DNA from: Pseudomonadaceae bacterium UBA836
GTDB taxonomy: Bacteria; Pseudomonadota; Gammaproteobacteria; Pseudomonadales; Pseudomonadaceae
Length of the DNA stretch: 13,074 bases
Direction: 5' to 3'
Assembly: GCA_002296055.1 (NCBI GenBank)
Contig: DBHE01000135.1
Location: forward strand, 363-13,436
The notes under the pieces are model-generated. The model saw nothing but the letters and a program-made list of their open reading frames with translations, did no database searches and was not told the DNA's origin. Below, one piece after another: positions 1-7,373 of this stretch (position 1 is the first letter of the stretch; every line of letters starts with the position of its first letter). The position numbers were made by a program, and so were the translations under genes.

Positions 1-1379
1 GACTTCATGCCGCCAAAGGGCGCCACTTCATTGGAAATCAGGCCGGTATTGATACCGACCATGCCGTACTCCAGCGCCTCGGCCACACGGAACACGCGGC
101 TCAGATCGCGAGCGTAGAAGTAGGCCGCCAGACCAAACTCGGTATCGTTGGCCTGACGCACCACATCAGACTCGTCGCTGAAGCGGAACAGCGGCGCCAG
201 GGGGCCGAAGGTTTCTTCGCGGGCCACCGCCATGCTGCTGTCCACGTCAGTGAGAATGGTCGGTTCGAAGAAGAAACCGCCCAGCTCGTGCGGTTTGCCG
301 CCAGCGATGACGGTCGCGCCCTTGTCGGTGGCGTCCTTGAGGTGCCGCTGTACTTTCTCGACAGCGCGCGCATCAATCAGCGGACCGGTGGTCACGCCCG
401 CCTCGGTGCCGTCGCCGACCTTCAGCTTGGCAACCGCGTCGGCCAGCTTGGCGGCGAAGGCGTCGTAAACCGAATCCTGCACGTAAATACGGTTGGCGCA
501 GACGCAAGTCTGACCGGCGTTGCGGTATTTGGAGATCATTGCGCCTTCAACCGCGGCATCCAGATCGGCATCGTCAAAGACGATAAAAGGCGCGTTGCCG
601 CCCAGTTCCAGCGACAGCTTTTTCAGGGTTGGCGCGCACTGCTCCATCAGCTTGATGCCAACGCCGGTGGAGCCGGTGAACGACAGCTTGCGCACCACCG
701 GGTTACTGCACAGCTCGTCACCCACTTCACGGGAGCGGTCCACATCGGCAGTAACAACGCTGAACAGACCGCTCGGCAGACCGGCCTGCTCAGCCAGGTG
801 CGCCAGCGCCAGCGCGGAGAACGGGGTTTGCGGCGCGGGCTTGAGCACCATTGCACAACCTGCAGCCAGCGCCGGACCGGCCTTGCGGGTGATCATCGCA
901 GCGGGGAAGTTCCAGGGCGTGATGGCAGCTGTCACACCAACCGGCTCTTTCTGCACCAGAATGCGCTTGTCCGGCTGATGACCGGGAATAACGTCGCCGT
1001 AGACGCGCTTGGCTTCTTCGCCAAACCACTCCAGGAAGGACGCTGCGTAGGCGACTTCACCACGCGCCTCGGTCAACGGCTTGCCCTGCTCTGCGGTCAT
1101 GATGCGGGCCAGGTCTTCCTGGTGCTGCATCATCAGCTCAAACCACTTGCGCAGCACCTGCGCGCGCTCCTTGGCCGTGCGCTGACGCCACTGCTGCTGC
1201 GCGACACGCGCCGCTTCAATGGCACGACGGGTTTCGTCTGCGCCCATGTTCGGCACGCTGCCGAGGCGTTCATGGGTAGCCGGGTTGGCGATGTGGGTGC
1301 GCGCGCCCTTGTCGGCCTCGCACCAGTGACCGGCGACATAGGCTTGCTGGCGAAACAGGTCAGGGCAGTGCAGTTCCAT
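1..1379 (-). CDS. gabD: Succinate-semialdehyde dehydrogenase (NAD(P)+), 3' end cut by window edge
   Basis: This cytoplasmic enzyme oxidises succinate semialdehyde to succinate, the last step of GABA degradation. The visible 459 residues follow E. coli GabD almost throughout by memory. They include the N-terminal DLFRQQA segment, the cofactor-fold stretch ITPWNFPAAMITRKAGPALA (about 153-172), FTGST (234-238), general base Glu258 in LELGGNAPF, and catalytic Cys292 in RNAGQTCVCANR. The Glu-Cys spacing of 34 is normal for the superfamily. The reading ends at APFGGMK, so about 25 C-terminal residues lie outside the window. The ATG at 1379 is preceded, 8 bases upstream, by a strong AGGAG ribosome site (complement of 1388-1393). 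A MarR-type regulator lies directly upstream on the same strand, and a palindrome sits in the promoter. The transaminase and the second aldehyde dehydrogenase farther along the window could supply its substrate. Family identity is very secure; NADP preference is assumed from the family. Confidence 0.95.
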   Translation of the reverse strand, partial: MELHCPDLFRQQAYVAGHWCEADKGARTHIANPATHERLGSVPNMGADETRRAIEAARVAQQQWRQRTAKERAQVLRKWFELMMQHQEDLARIMTAEQGKPLTEARGEVAYAASFLEWFGEEAKRVYGDVIPGHQPDKRILVQKEPVGVTAAITPWNFPAAMITRKAGPALAAGCAMVLKPAPQTPFSALALAHLAEQAGLPSGLFSVVTADVDRSREVGDELCSNPVVRKLSFTGSTGVGIKLMEQCAPTLKKLSLELGGNAPFIVFDDADLDAAVEGAMISKYRNAGQTCVCANRIYVQDSVYDAFAAKLADAVAKLKVGDGTEAGVTTGPLIDARAVEKVQRHLKDATDKGATVIAGGKPHELGGFFFEPTILTDVDSSMAVAREETFGPLAPLFRFSDESDVVRQANDTEFGLAAYFYARDLSRVFRVAEALEYGMVGINTGLISNEVAPFGGMK

Positions 1380-1387
1380 TCGGGGGG

Positions 1388-1450
1388 CTCCTTGTGCGGG
1401 CGGCTCCGGCTGTCGTAATGCATTTAAAACAGCCATGTTTGATATTTCAA
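1388..1450 (-). promoter_or_regulatory. Candidate sigma70 promoter of gabD
   Basis: Read on the minus strand, TTGAAA (complement of 1445-1450) and TTAAAT (complement of 1422-1427) are separated by exactly 17 bases. They match the -35 consensus at 5 of 6 and the -10 consensus at 4 of 6 positions. Transcription would start near 1415, leaving a leader of roughly 35 bases that ends in the AGGAG site at 1388-1393. The -35 box lies inside the inverted repeat 1434-1455, so a protein bound there would be expected to block RNA polymerase. This is a prediction from spacing and consensus only. Confidence 0.5.
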
Positions 1451-1455
1451 ACATG
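1434..1455. promoter_or_regulatory. Perfect inverted repeat, probable operator in the gabD promoter
   Basis: Left arm CATGTTTGA (1434-1442) and right arm TCAAACATG (1447-1455) are exact reverse complements around a 4-base spacer, TATT. The 22-base size and AT-rich centre fit a dimeric winged-helix repressor site, and the neighbouring MarR-type gene is the natural candidate ligand. It covers the predicted -35 box of gabD, which suggests repression. Binding by that regulator is inferred, not shown. Confidence 0.6.
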
Positions 1456-1512
1456 CTAAGCGTGCGTCTAGCGCCAGGCAATACCCGAAGGAGAAAAAAC
1501 TTGTGATGACGT

Positions 1513-1532
1513 CGCCCGCCGGAAGGCGGGCG
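1513..1532 (-). terminator. Hairpin after the MarR-type gene
   Basis: CGCCCGCC and GGCGGGCG form a perfect 8-bp GC stem around a GGAA loop, beginning about 8 bases past the stop codon of the regulator. On the minus strand a run of six T (complement of 1494-1499) follows, but about 13 bases after the stem, farther than in a canonical intrinsic terminator. It may terminate weakly or protect the 3' end, so gabD could still receive some read-through. Confidence 0.5.
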
Positions 1533-1539
1533 CAGAGGA

Positions 1540-2007
1540 TCAGGCGGCGGATTCGCCTTCGAAGAGTTCGGGACGCACTTGCTGACCGGCTTCAAGCAGG
1601 CCGGCGACCCGTTGCAGACTGGCCAGCAGCATCAGTTGCTCCCAGTCAGCCAGTTGGCCAAAACGCTCAAGGAATGCAGCCGGCAGCAGCGCAGGCTCCG
1701 CCTGAATCGCGGCCAGCCCCTTCTCGGTCAAGGCCAGATGTACCTTGCGTTTGTCGCTGGTGCTGCGCACCCGGTGCAGCAGATCGCGGCTTTCCAGGCG
1801 ATCAATGATGGTGCTCAGCGTGGCCTGGGATACACTCACCTGCCGCGCCAAATCACCCAGGGTACTTTCACCTGTAGCCTTGATGCTGTGTAAAATCAGC
1901 AGCTGGATTGGGGTCAGCCCGCTATGGCGACCAACGCGCTTGGCGTGAATTTCGCTGGCGCGCTGCAAACGGCGTAGCGCCAGATAGAGATCGTGCATCA
2001 TATGCAT
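1540..2007 (-). CDS. MarR-family winged-helix transcriptional regulator
   Basis: This 155-residue protein has the MarR layout. An N-terminal dimerisation helix is followed by a helix-turn-helix at about residues 47-75 (TLGDLARQVSVSQATLS then IIDRLESRDLL). A wing at about 78-92 contains RSTSDKRKVHLALTEKG, the family's D-x-R-type signature region, and a C-terminal dimerisation helix closes the protein. It has no cysteine, so thiol-based redox sensing as in OhrR is unlikely, and a small-molecule effector is more plausible. I chose the ATG at 2007 because GGGAG lies about 9 bases upstream; the reading frame stays open to 2139 but that extension has no family character. In-frame ATGs at 2001 and 1998 are alternatives. 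It is upstream of and co-oriented with gabD, whose promoter holds a palindrome, so control of gabD is likely. The effector is unknown; succinate semialdehyde or GABA-related compounds would be logical. Confidence 0.88.
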   Translation of the reverse strand: MHMMHDLYLALRRLQRASEIHAKRVGRHSGLTPIQLLILHSIKATGESTLGDLARQVSVSQATLSTIIDRLESRDLLHRVRSTSDKRKVHLALTEKGLAAIQAEPALLPAAFLERFGQLADWEQLMLLASLQRVAGLLEAGQQVRPELFEGESAA

Positions 2008-2447
2008 GCTTGGGTACTCCCGACCGCCAGGATCATCCGGGCGAAAATTACAGCAATAACTAGAAGTCATCGAAAAAACGGCTGACAACCTCCAAACCAC
2101 ACTGCAAGGCCAGATAGAACAGCCAGGCAACGGTGGCAAGCCTACAGCAAAATTACTTCCACATCAAAACAATATTTCATGGACCGGCATTTCTGCCAGC
2201 AATGATCCTGCAGTACAAAGCAACTTCAGGCACACTGCCCATCAGCCTTTAGAACAAAGCTTTTACGACCAAGGGATGCCTGCCACCCGGTCCACGGGGT
2301 CTGTTACCGTTTCGCTCTATCGCCTGCCAGCAGCCCTTTTTTCGGCCCGGCAAGATACCAGAAGCGCAGCGTGGTTTGTCGTGCAGGCGACCGTCAACGC
2401 AGCATGGCCGACGCTCCAAACAATACTTACAACAGGAAAAGGCTCAG
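2008..2447. other. 440-bp divergent intergenic region, no gene recognised
   Basis: This stretch separates the MarR-type gene from the receptor gene and must hold both promoters. I see no convincing paired -35/-10 boxes for either, no Fur-type box and no coding sequence with family character. It is AT-rich around 2145-2182. The octamer AAAATTAC occurs at 2045-2052 and again near 2148-2155. ATATTTCA at 2172-2179 repeats the right half of the core of the gabD palindrome, without a matching left half. A short stem (ACCC near 2286, GGGT near 2297) and a T6 run near 2338 do not combine into a clear terminator. Confidence 0.45.
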
Positions 2448-4520
2448 ATGATTCACCCTACCCTACGCCCGTGCTTCTACCTGCCGCTGGCGCTGCTGGG
2501 CACCGCGACTAGCCAGGCCGCACCTATTCAGCTGCCAACCCAGACAGTGCTCGGCGCCAGCGATGATGCCCATGAGCTAACCCTTCCGCTCGCCCGCAGC
2601 ACGCTTTTTCTCGATCAGCTGCCCGCCGCCAACCTCGGAGCCAACCTCTCCGAGCCGCTGCAAAGGGTGCCGGGGTTGCTTGCGTTAAACCGCCAGAACT
2701 ACGCCCAGGACGTGCAGATCTCCTCCCGCGGCTTTGGCGCCCGGGCACAGTTTGGCGTGCGCGGTGTACGTCTGCTGCAAGACGGCATTCCGCTGACCAT
2801 GCCCGACGGCCAGGGCCAGCCGGCGCTGTTTGACCTGGACAACCTGTCTCGCGTGGAAGTGCTGCGCGGCCCGCTCAGCAGCCTGTACGGCAACGCCTCA
2901 GGCGGCATCATTCAGGGCTACTCAAGCGAAGGCAGTTATCACCCGACATTGGAGAATCGCAGCGGCATCGGCAGCGACGGTCTCTGGCGCTCACGCCTGA
3001 AATACGGTGGGCAGCACGGCAATCTTAACGTCGCGGCCAATCTCTCACGGCTGGAGACCGACGGCTACCGCGATCACAGCGACACCCGCCGCGACATGGC
3101 TAACCTGCGCCTGGGCTGGGATATCGACGACGCCTCCACCCTGACCCTGCTATTCAACGCGCTGGACCAGCCCGAGACCCAAGACCCGCTGGGACTGACC
3201 GCCGCCGCATTGCGTGAAGACCGGCAGCAGGCGGTCGCACAGGCCGAGCTGTTCGACACCCGCAAGAGCGTCAGCCACCAGCAGCTGGGCCTGAACTACC
3301 AGCGCCGCCTGGCCAACGACGACCGCATCACCCTGATGGCCTACGGTGGCGAGCGCGATGTTCAGCAGTTTCTCGCCTTTACCGGCAACTCGCTGTATTC
3401 CGGCGGCGGCGTCATCGAGCTGGATCGGCGCTTCGGCGGCAGCGAACTGGGCTGGGAGCGCGACACCCAGGTGTTCAACCTGCCGGTCAGCATTGCTGCA
3501 GGGCTGAGCTGGAACTACCAGGGCGAAGGTCGCCAGGGCTTCGTCAACCAGTTTGGCCGCAAGGGCGCATTGCAACGGGACGAGTTCAACCGGGTAGAAA
3601 GCCGCGAGGCCTACCTGATCAGCACCTGGCAGCTGGCGCCACGCTGGAGCCTGACGGCGGGCGCGCGCTACAGCAAGGTTAGGTTCGACTCGGACGACAA
3701 GTACTTCACCGATGGCCAGGACGACAGCGGCTCAGTGCGCTACGACCAAACCAGCCCGGCGCTGGGCCTGAGCTATCAGTGGACGCCGGATATCAGCCTC
3801 TACGCCGCCATCGGCCAGGGCTTTGAAACACCCACCTTCCAGGAGTTGGCCTACCGCCCAAGCGGCAGTGGGTTGAACTTCGACCTGAAGCCCAGCAGCG
3901 CCGATAACGCCGAGATCGGCTTCAAGCTGCGCCGCGGCGATACCCGCGTGGATGCGGCGCTGTTCTACACCCGCGTCGACGATGAAATCGTAACCGGCGC
4001 GCCGCAAGTAGGCACCGACCGCTCAACCTACGCCAACGCCGGCAAGTCCACCCGGCGCGGCCTGGAACTGAGTATTGAACAGCCGCTGACAGACACCCTC
4101 AACGCCTATCTGGCCTACACCTGGCTCGATGCGCACTTCGACAGCTACCTGGATGGCAGCGGCACCAACCTGGCCGACAAGCGCCTGCCGGGCGTACCGC
4201 GCCACAGCCTCTACGCCGAGCTGGCCTGGCAGCCGCGCGAAGGGTTGAGCACCGCACTGGAGGTGCAGGGCATGAGCAAGCGCTACGCCAACGACGACAA
4301 CAGCGCCAGCGCTCCCGGTTACGCCGCCCTCAACTGGCGCGCCAGCTATCGCCAGCAGCTTGGCCCCTGGCAGCTGGAGCCTTTTGCTCGTATCGACAAC
4401 CTGACCGACCGCGAGTACATCGCCTCGCTGATCGTCAACGGCGCTGGCGCCCGCTACTACGAGCCGGCGCCGGAGCGCAGCTGGCTGGTTGGCGTGGGCC
4501 TGCAGTACCAGTGGGACTGA
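2448..4520 (+). CDS. pqqU: TonB-dependent outer-membrane receptor, PqqU (YncD)-like
   Basis: This 690-residue gated channel should import a scarce ligand across the outer membrane. By memory it aligns over its whole length with E. coli YncD, renamed PqqU after it was shown to take up pyrroloquinoline quinone. Shared stretches are NRQNYAQD, RGFG-R, DGIP-TMPDGQGQ, VEVLRGP, LYGNASGG, GYRDHS, GQGFETPT and the terminal RYYEP-P-R. A signal peptide ends near SQAA (24-25), a TonB-box-like TQTVLGA follows at 31-37, the plug spans to roughly 165, and a 22-strand barrel fills the rest. The ATG at 2448 is chosen over an upstream in-frame start at 2376 because it begins the signal peptide and follows AGGAAAAGG. 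Two oddities: after GNASGG the usual NV-T/NI-T motif is replaced by IIQGYSSEG, and the last residue is Asp after Trp, not an aromatic. The PQQ ligand is inferred from similarity; no pqq biosynthesis or quinoprotein gene lies in the window. Confidence 0.88.
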   Translation: MIHPTLRPCFYLPLALLGTATSQAAPIQLPTQTVLGASDDAHELTLPLARSTLFLDQLPAANLGANLSEPLQRVPGLLALNRQNYAQDVQISSRGFGARAQFGVRGVRLLQDGIPLTMPDGQGQPALFDLDNLSRVEVLRGPLSSLYGNASGGIIQGYSSEGSYHPTLENRSGIGSDGLWRSRLKYGGQHGNLNVAANLSRLETDGYRDHSDTRRDMANLRLGWDIDDASTLTLLFNALDQPETQDPLGLTAAALREDRQQAVAQAELFDTRKSVSHQQLGLNYQRRLANDDRITLMAYGGERDVQQFLAFTGNSLYSGGGVIELDRRFGGSELGWERDTQVFNLPVSIAAGLSWNYQGEGRQGFVNQFGRKGALQRDEFNRVESREAYLISTWQLAPRWSLTAGARYSKVRFDSDDKYFTDGQDDSGSVRYDQTSPALGLSYQWTPDISLYAAIGQGFETPTFQELAYRPSGSGLNFDLKPSSADNAEIGFKLRRGDTRVDAALFYTRVDDEIVTGAPQVGTDRSTYANAGKSTRRGLELSIEQPLTDTLNAYLAYTWLDAHFDSYLDGSGTNLADKRLPGVPRHSLYAELAWQPREGLSTALEVQGMSKRYANDDNSASAPGYAALNWRASYRQQLGPWQLEPFARIDNLTDREYIASLIVNGAGARYYEPAPERSWLVGVGLQYQWD

Positions 4521-5672
4521 TCAGCGCGGCGTTTCAATCTGTACCGCAGCAAAGGCCTGCGGGCGGCGCGCCAGCAGCACGAAAATCGCTGCTGCTATTG
4601 CCATCATCAACGGCAGCGCGTGGCCCGTCAGCCACTGACTGACGGCCCCGGTCAAAATCGGCCCAAACAGACAGCCCAGGCCCCAGAGCATGGCGATATG
4701 CGCGTTGGCACGCACCAGTTCGTCGTCCCGGTAGCGCTGGCCGACCAGAATGATCGACAGGGTATAAAGTGCGCCCGCGCTGGCGCCGAACAGCACCAGC
4801 ACCGGCCAGATCAACGGCGTGTGCAGCACCAGCGGTAACGCCAGGCTGCTCAGCAGCAACACCAGACCACAGAAGCGGAACAGCGCGGTGCGCGAGATAC
4901 GGTCAGCCAGCGCACCCACCGGCACCTGGAGCACCGCATCGCCCACCACCACGGTGCTCACCATGATCAGCGCCAGCTGCTGAGCAAAGCCCTCGCGAAT
5001 CAGATACACCGGCAGCAGGGTCAGCGTCATGGTCTCGAACCCGGCAAACAACACCATCGCCCAGGCAATGGCCGGCAACTGCCGCACAAAGCGACGCAGC
5101 CCGCGACCTCCGGCAGCGGCCGCATCCACGACCGGCGCTCCGGAGACCGTCAACAGCATCACACTGCCGCCGATCAGCAGGCCGGTGGCCAGCCAGAAGC
5201 CGCTGTCTCCCTGGGTACCAATCAGCCCCAGCAGCAAGGGTCCACACAGCTGGCTGAGCGCAAAGCCGCTGCCATAGACCGCGACCAGGCGCCCGCGCAG
5301 GCGGTCGGGCACAATCTGATTGATCCAGCTCTCGCCAAGAATGAAGGTCACCGTCAGCGAAATACCCAGTACCAGCCGCAACAGCAGCCATACCGGGTAG
5401 CTCGGCCAGATCGCCAGCAGCGCCACCGATACCGCGCTGCACCCCATCACCAGGCGTAAGGTATTCTCCGAACCAAGCCGGCCTGCCAAGCGCCCACTCA
5501 ATCGCGAGCCCAGCACAATACCCACCGCCGGCATGCCGGCCATGACGCCAATGGCGAAGGTGCTGTAGCCCCATTCGTGCAGGCGCAAGGACACCAGCGG
5601 CAGGGTCACCCCCAACGCCAGCCCCACGATCACCACCGCGGAGGTGACCACGGCGTAGGTTTTCCAGTTCAT
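4521..5672 (-). CDS. Major facilitator superfamily transporter (YcaD-like)
   Basis: A 383-residue inner-membrane protein, almost entirely hydrophobic, consistent with 12 transmembrane helices. After helix 2 the segment GSRLSGRLAGRLGSEN (about 55-70) is a motif A variant. The stretch ESWINQIVPDRLRGRLVAVYG (about 114-134) with a Gly-Pro-rich helix 5 after it resembles the YcaD group of MFS proteins, whose substrates are not established. The second half repeats the pattern with VGALADRISR. The ATG at 5672 has only a weak upstream ribosome site (GAGA). It is co-oriented with the aldehyde dehydrogenase gene 164 bases upstream, so read-through co-transcription is possible, but an inverted-repeat element lies between them. 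Its stop codon abuts that of the PqqU-like receptor, leaving no space for a shared terminator. Whether it moves an amine, an organic acid or something else cannot be told. Confidence 0.85.
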   Translation of the reverse strand: MNWKTYAVVTSAVVIVGLALGVTLPLVSLRLHEWGYSTFAIGVMAGMPAVGIVLGSRLSGRLAGRLGSENTLRLVMGCSAVSVALLAIWPSYPVWLLLRLVLGISLTVTFILGESWINQIVPDRLRGRLVAVYGSGFALSQLCGPLLLGLIGTQGDSGFWLATGLLIGGSVMLLTVSGAPVVDAAAAGGRGLRRFVRQLPAIAWAMVLFAGFETMTLTLLPVYLIREGFAQQLALIMVSTVVVGDAVLQVPVGALADRISRTALFRFCGLVLLLSSLALPLVLHTPLIWPVLVLFGASAGALYTLSIILVGQRYRDDELVRANAHIAMLWGLGCLFGPILTGAVSQWLTGHALPLMMAIAAAIFVLLARRPQAFAAVQIETPR

Positions 5673-5693
5673 AGAGGTCTCGGAGAAAAGCAG

Positions 5694-5816
5694 GCTGGAG
5701 GCTTGAAGCAGTCTGAGCTGTTTCGGAGCGACAAAGTCACAGCAACGCCGACCTCACGCAGTGCTCGAAATTGCTCCGCTAAACGGCTTCCAGCTTCAAG
5801 CCTCCAGCTTCCAGCC
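5694..5816. repeat. Heptad-repeat inverted element between the MFS and aldehyde dehydrogenase genes
   Basis: The outer arms 5694-5709 (GCTGGAGGCTTGAAGC) and 5793-5808 are perfect 16-bp reverse complements separated by 83 bases. Inside them CGGAGC (5724-5729) pairs with GCTCCG (5773-5778), each exactly 14 bases from its outer arm. AGCTGTTT (5716-5723) pairs with AAACGGCT (5781-5788) with one wobble. The right side is a tandem of degenerate 7-mers from 5786: GCTTCCA, GCTTCAA, GCCTCCA, GCTTCCA, GCC. I recall similar heptad strings between genes in other Pseudomonas genomes. As RNA it would fold into a long interrupted hairpin after the aldehyde dehydrogenase stop and before the MFS start. It could attenuate, terminate or stabilise transcripts, or be a non-autonomous mobile repeat. 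Confidence 0.75.
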
Positions 5817-5836
5817 GCGCTACCAACGGCAGCGCG

Positions 5837-7336
5837 TTAGAGCTTGATCCACGTCGCCTTCAGCTCGGTGTACTTGTCGAAGGCATGCAGCGACTTGTCG
5901 CGGCCGTTGCCTGACTGCTTGAAGCCACCGAACGGGGCGGTCATGTCGCCGCCGTCATACTGGTTCACCCAGACGCTACCGGCGCGCAGAGCGCGGGCGG
6001 CGCGGTGGGCTTTGGACAGGTCGCTGGTCCAGACGGCGGCGGCCAGGCCGTAGATGGTGTCGTTGGCGATCTGCATGGCGTCGTCAAAGCTGGTGAAACC
6101 AATCACTGACAGCACCGGGCCAAAGATCTCTTCGCGGGCAATGCGCATGCTGTTGGTCACGCCATCAAACACGGTCGGTTCAACGAACAGCCCACCGGTC
6201 TCTTCCATCACACGCTTGCCACCCAACTTCAAGGTCGCACCGTCGGCGTGGCCGGCCTCGATATAGCGCAGCACGGTGTCGATCTGTGTAGTGTCTACCA
6301 GCGCGCCGACGCTGGTAGCCGGGTCCAGCGGATGGCCCGGCGCCCAGCTGCGCTTCAGCGCCTCGACCACCTTGCCCACGAACGCCTCGCGAATCGACTC
6401 CTCGACCAGCAGACGCGAGCCTGCGGTACACACCTCGCCCTGGTTGAAGGCGATGGCGCTGGCGGCTGCCTCGGCGGCGGCGTCCAGGTCCGGCGCATCG
6501 GCAAAGACTACGTTCGGGCTCTTGCCGCCGGCCTCCAGCCAAACACGTTTCATGTTCGACTCACCGGCGTAGATCATCAGCTGCTTGGCCACACGGGTCG
6601 AGCCGGTGAACACCAGGGTGTCGACATCCATATGCAGGGCCAGCGCCTTGCCCACGGTGTGCCCGTAGCCGGGCAGCACGTTCAGTACGCCCGCTGGCAG
6701 ACCGGCCTCCAGCGCCAGCGCCGCAATGCGGATGGCGGTGAGCGGCGACTTTTCCGAGGGTTTGAGAATCACCGAGTTGCCGCTGGCCAGCGCCGGGCCC
6801 AGCTTCCAGCTGGCCATCAGCAACGGGAAGTTCCAGGGCACAATGGCGGCGACCACGCCGACCGGCTCACGGGTAACCAGACCCAGCTCATCATGAGCCG
6901 TCGGCGCCACCTCGTCGTAAATCTTGTCGATTGCCTCAGCGCACCAGCGAATCGAACGCGCCGCGCCAGGAATGTCCACCGCCAGCGAGTCGCCGATCGG
7001 CTTACCCATATCCAGGGTTTCCAGCAGTGCCAGCTCCTCGCAGTGGGCGTCGATCAGGTCAGCAAAGCGCTGCAGAATGCGCTTGCGCTTGGCCGGCGCG
7101 CTGCGCGACCAGACACCGCTGTCGAAGGTGGCGCGGGCATTGGCTACCGCCTGCTCGGCATCGGCCTGGTCGCAACTGGCGATCTGCGCCAGCACACGGC
7201 CGTCGATCGGTGATACGCACTCGAAGGTCTCACCACTGGCCGCAGGCTGATACTGTCCGCCGATATAGGCCTGCCCCTGAACCTGCAACGCGGCCGCGCG
7301 CTGCTCCCAATCCTGTCGACTGACTGCCTTGCTCAT
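5837..7336 (-). CDS. kauB: NAD(P)+-dependent amino-aldehyde dehydrogenase, KauB/PuuC type
   Basis: This 499-residue cytoplasmic dehydrogenase of the ALDH superfamily is expected to oxidise amino-aldehydes from polyamine or arginine catabolism, such as 4-aminobutyraldehyde, its gamma-glutamyl derivative or 4-guanidinobutyraldehyde, to the acid. It carries VPWNFPLLMASWKLGPALA in the Rossmann fold, FTGSTRVAKQL, general base Glu268 in LEAGGKSPN and nucleophile Cys303 in FNQGEVCTAGSR. The C terminus (VNQYDGGDMTAPFGGFKQSG to ELKATWIKL) matches what I recall of Pseudomonas KauB (also called PauC) nearly exactly. The ATG at 7336 follows AGGAG with good spacing; an upstream in-frame ATG at 7402 adds residues without family similarity. 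It is divergent from an omega-amino-acid transaminase that could act on its product. That pairing plus a cupin resembles the P. aeruginosa PA5312-PA5314 neighbourhood as I remember it. Exact substrate is not readable from the sequence. Confidence 0.9.
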   Translation of the reverse strand: MSKAVSRQDWEQRAAALQVQGQAYIGGQYQPAASGETFECVSPIDGRVLAQIASCDQADAEQAVANARATFDSGVWSRSAPAKRKRILQRFADLIDAHCEELALLETLDMGKPIGDSLAVDIPGAARSIRWCAEAIDKIYDEVAPTAHDELGLVTREPVGVVAAIVPWNFPLLMASWKLGPALASGNSVILKPSEKSPLTAIRIAALALEAGLPAGVLNVLPGYGHTVGKALALHMDVDTLVFTGSTRVAKQLMIYAGESNMKRVWLEAGGKSPNVVFADAPDLDAAAEAAASAIAFNQGEVCTAGSRLLVEESIREAFVGKVVEALKRSWAPGHPLDPATSVGALVDTTQIDTVLRYIEAGHADGATLKLGGKRVMEETGGLFVEPTVFDGVTNSMRIAREEIFGPVLSVIGFTSFDDAMQIANDTIYGLAAAVWTSDLSKAHRAARALRAGSVWVNQYDGGDMTAPFGGFKQSGNGRDKSLHAFDKYTELKATWIKL

Positions 7337-7341
7337 GCTTT

Positions 7342-7367
7342 GCTCCTGATAGGGCGCCGGCTGGCGC
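7342..7367 (-). promoter_or_regulatory. Ribosome site and leader hairpin of the KauB-like gene
   Basis: On the minus strand, GCGCC and GGCGC (7354-7358 and 7363-7367) form a short GC stem with a 4-base loop. It ends about 6 bases before the AGGAGC ribosome site (complement of 7342-7347). It may simply reduce 5' decay; translational control is possible but unproven. Confidence 0.35.
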
Positions 7368-7373
7368 GCGGGA

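Noticed and set aside
288..1418. Long open frame of 376 codons on the plus strand opposite gabD
   Set aside because: It is antisense to a secure gabD, its translation has no recognisable domain, and long antisense frames are common in GC-rich genes with third-position bias.
2008..2139. N-terminal extension of the MarR-type protein
   Set aside because: The frame is open, but the residues are unlike the family and the start at 2007 has its own ribosome site.
2140..2330. Cobalamin riboswitch upstream of the TonB-dependent receptor
   Set aside because: GGATGCCTGCC near 2274 recalls the end of a B12 box, but the conserved upstream core (GGGAA, CCGGTG, CCGCAACTGT) is absent and the receptor resembles PqqU, not BtuB.
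2320..2365. Intrinsic terminator at the T6 run near 2338 in the receptor leader
   Set aside because: No complementary stem immediately precedes the T-run on either strand.
2276..2512. Small plus-strand frame of 78 codons overlapping the receptor start
   Set aside because: It has no ribosome site or family character and runs out of frame into the signal-peptide region of the receptor gene.
6248..7213. Open frame of 321 codons on the plus strand opposite the KauB-like gene
   Set aside because: It is a compositional shadow of the aldehyde dehydrogenase; no start-site signal or family motif.
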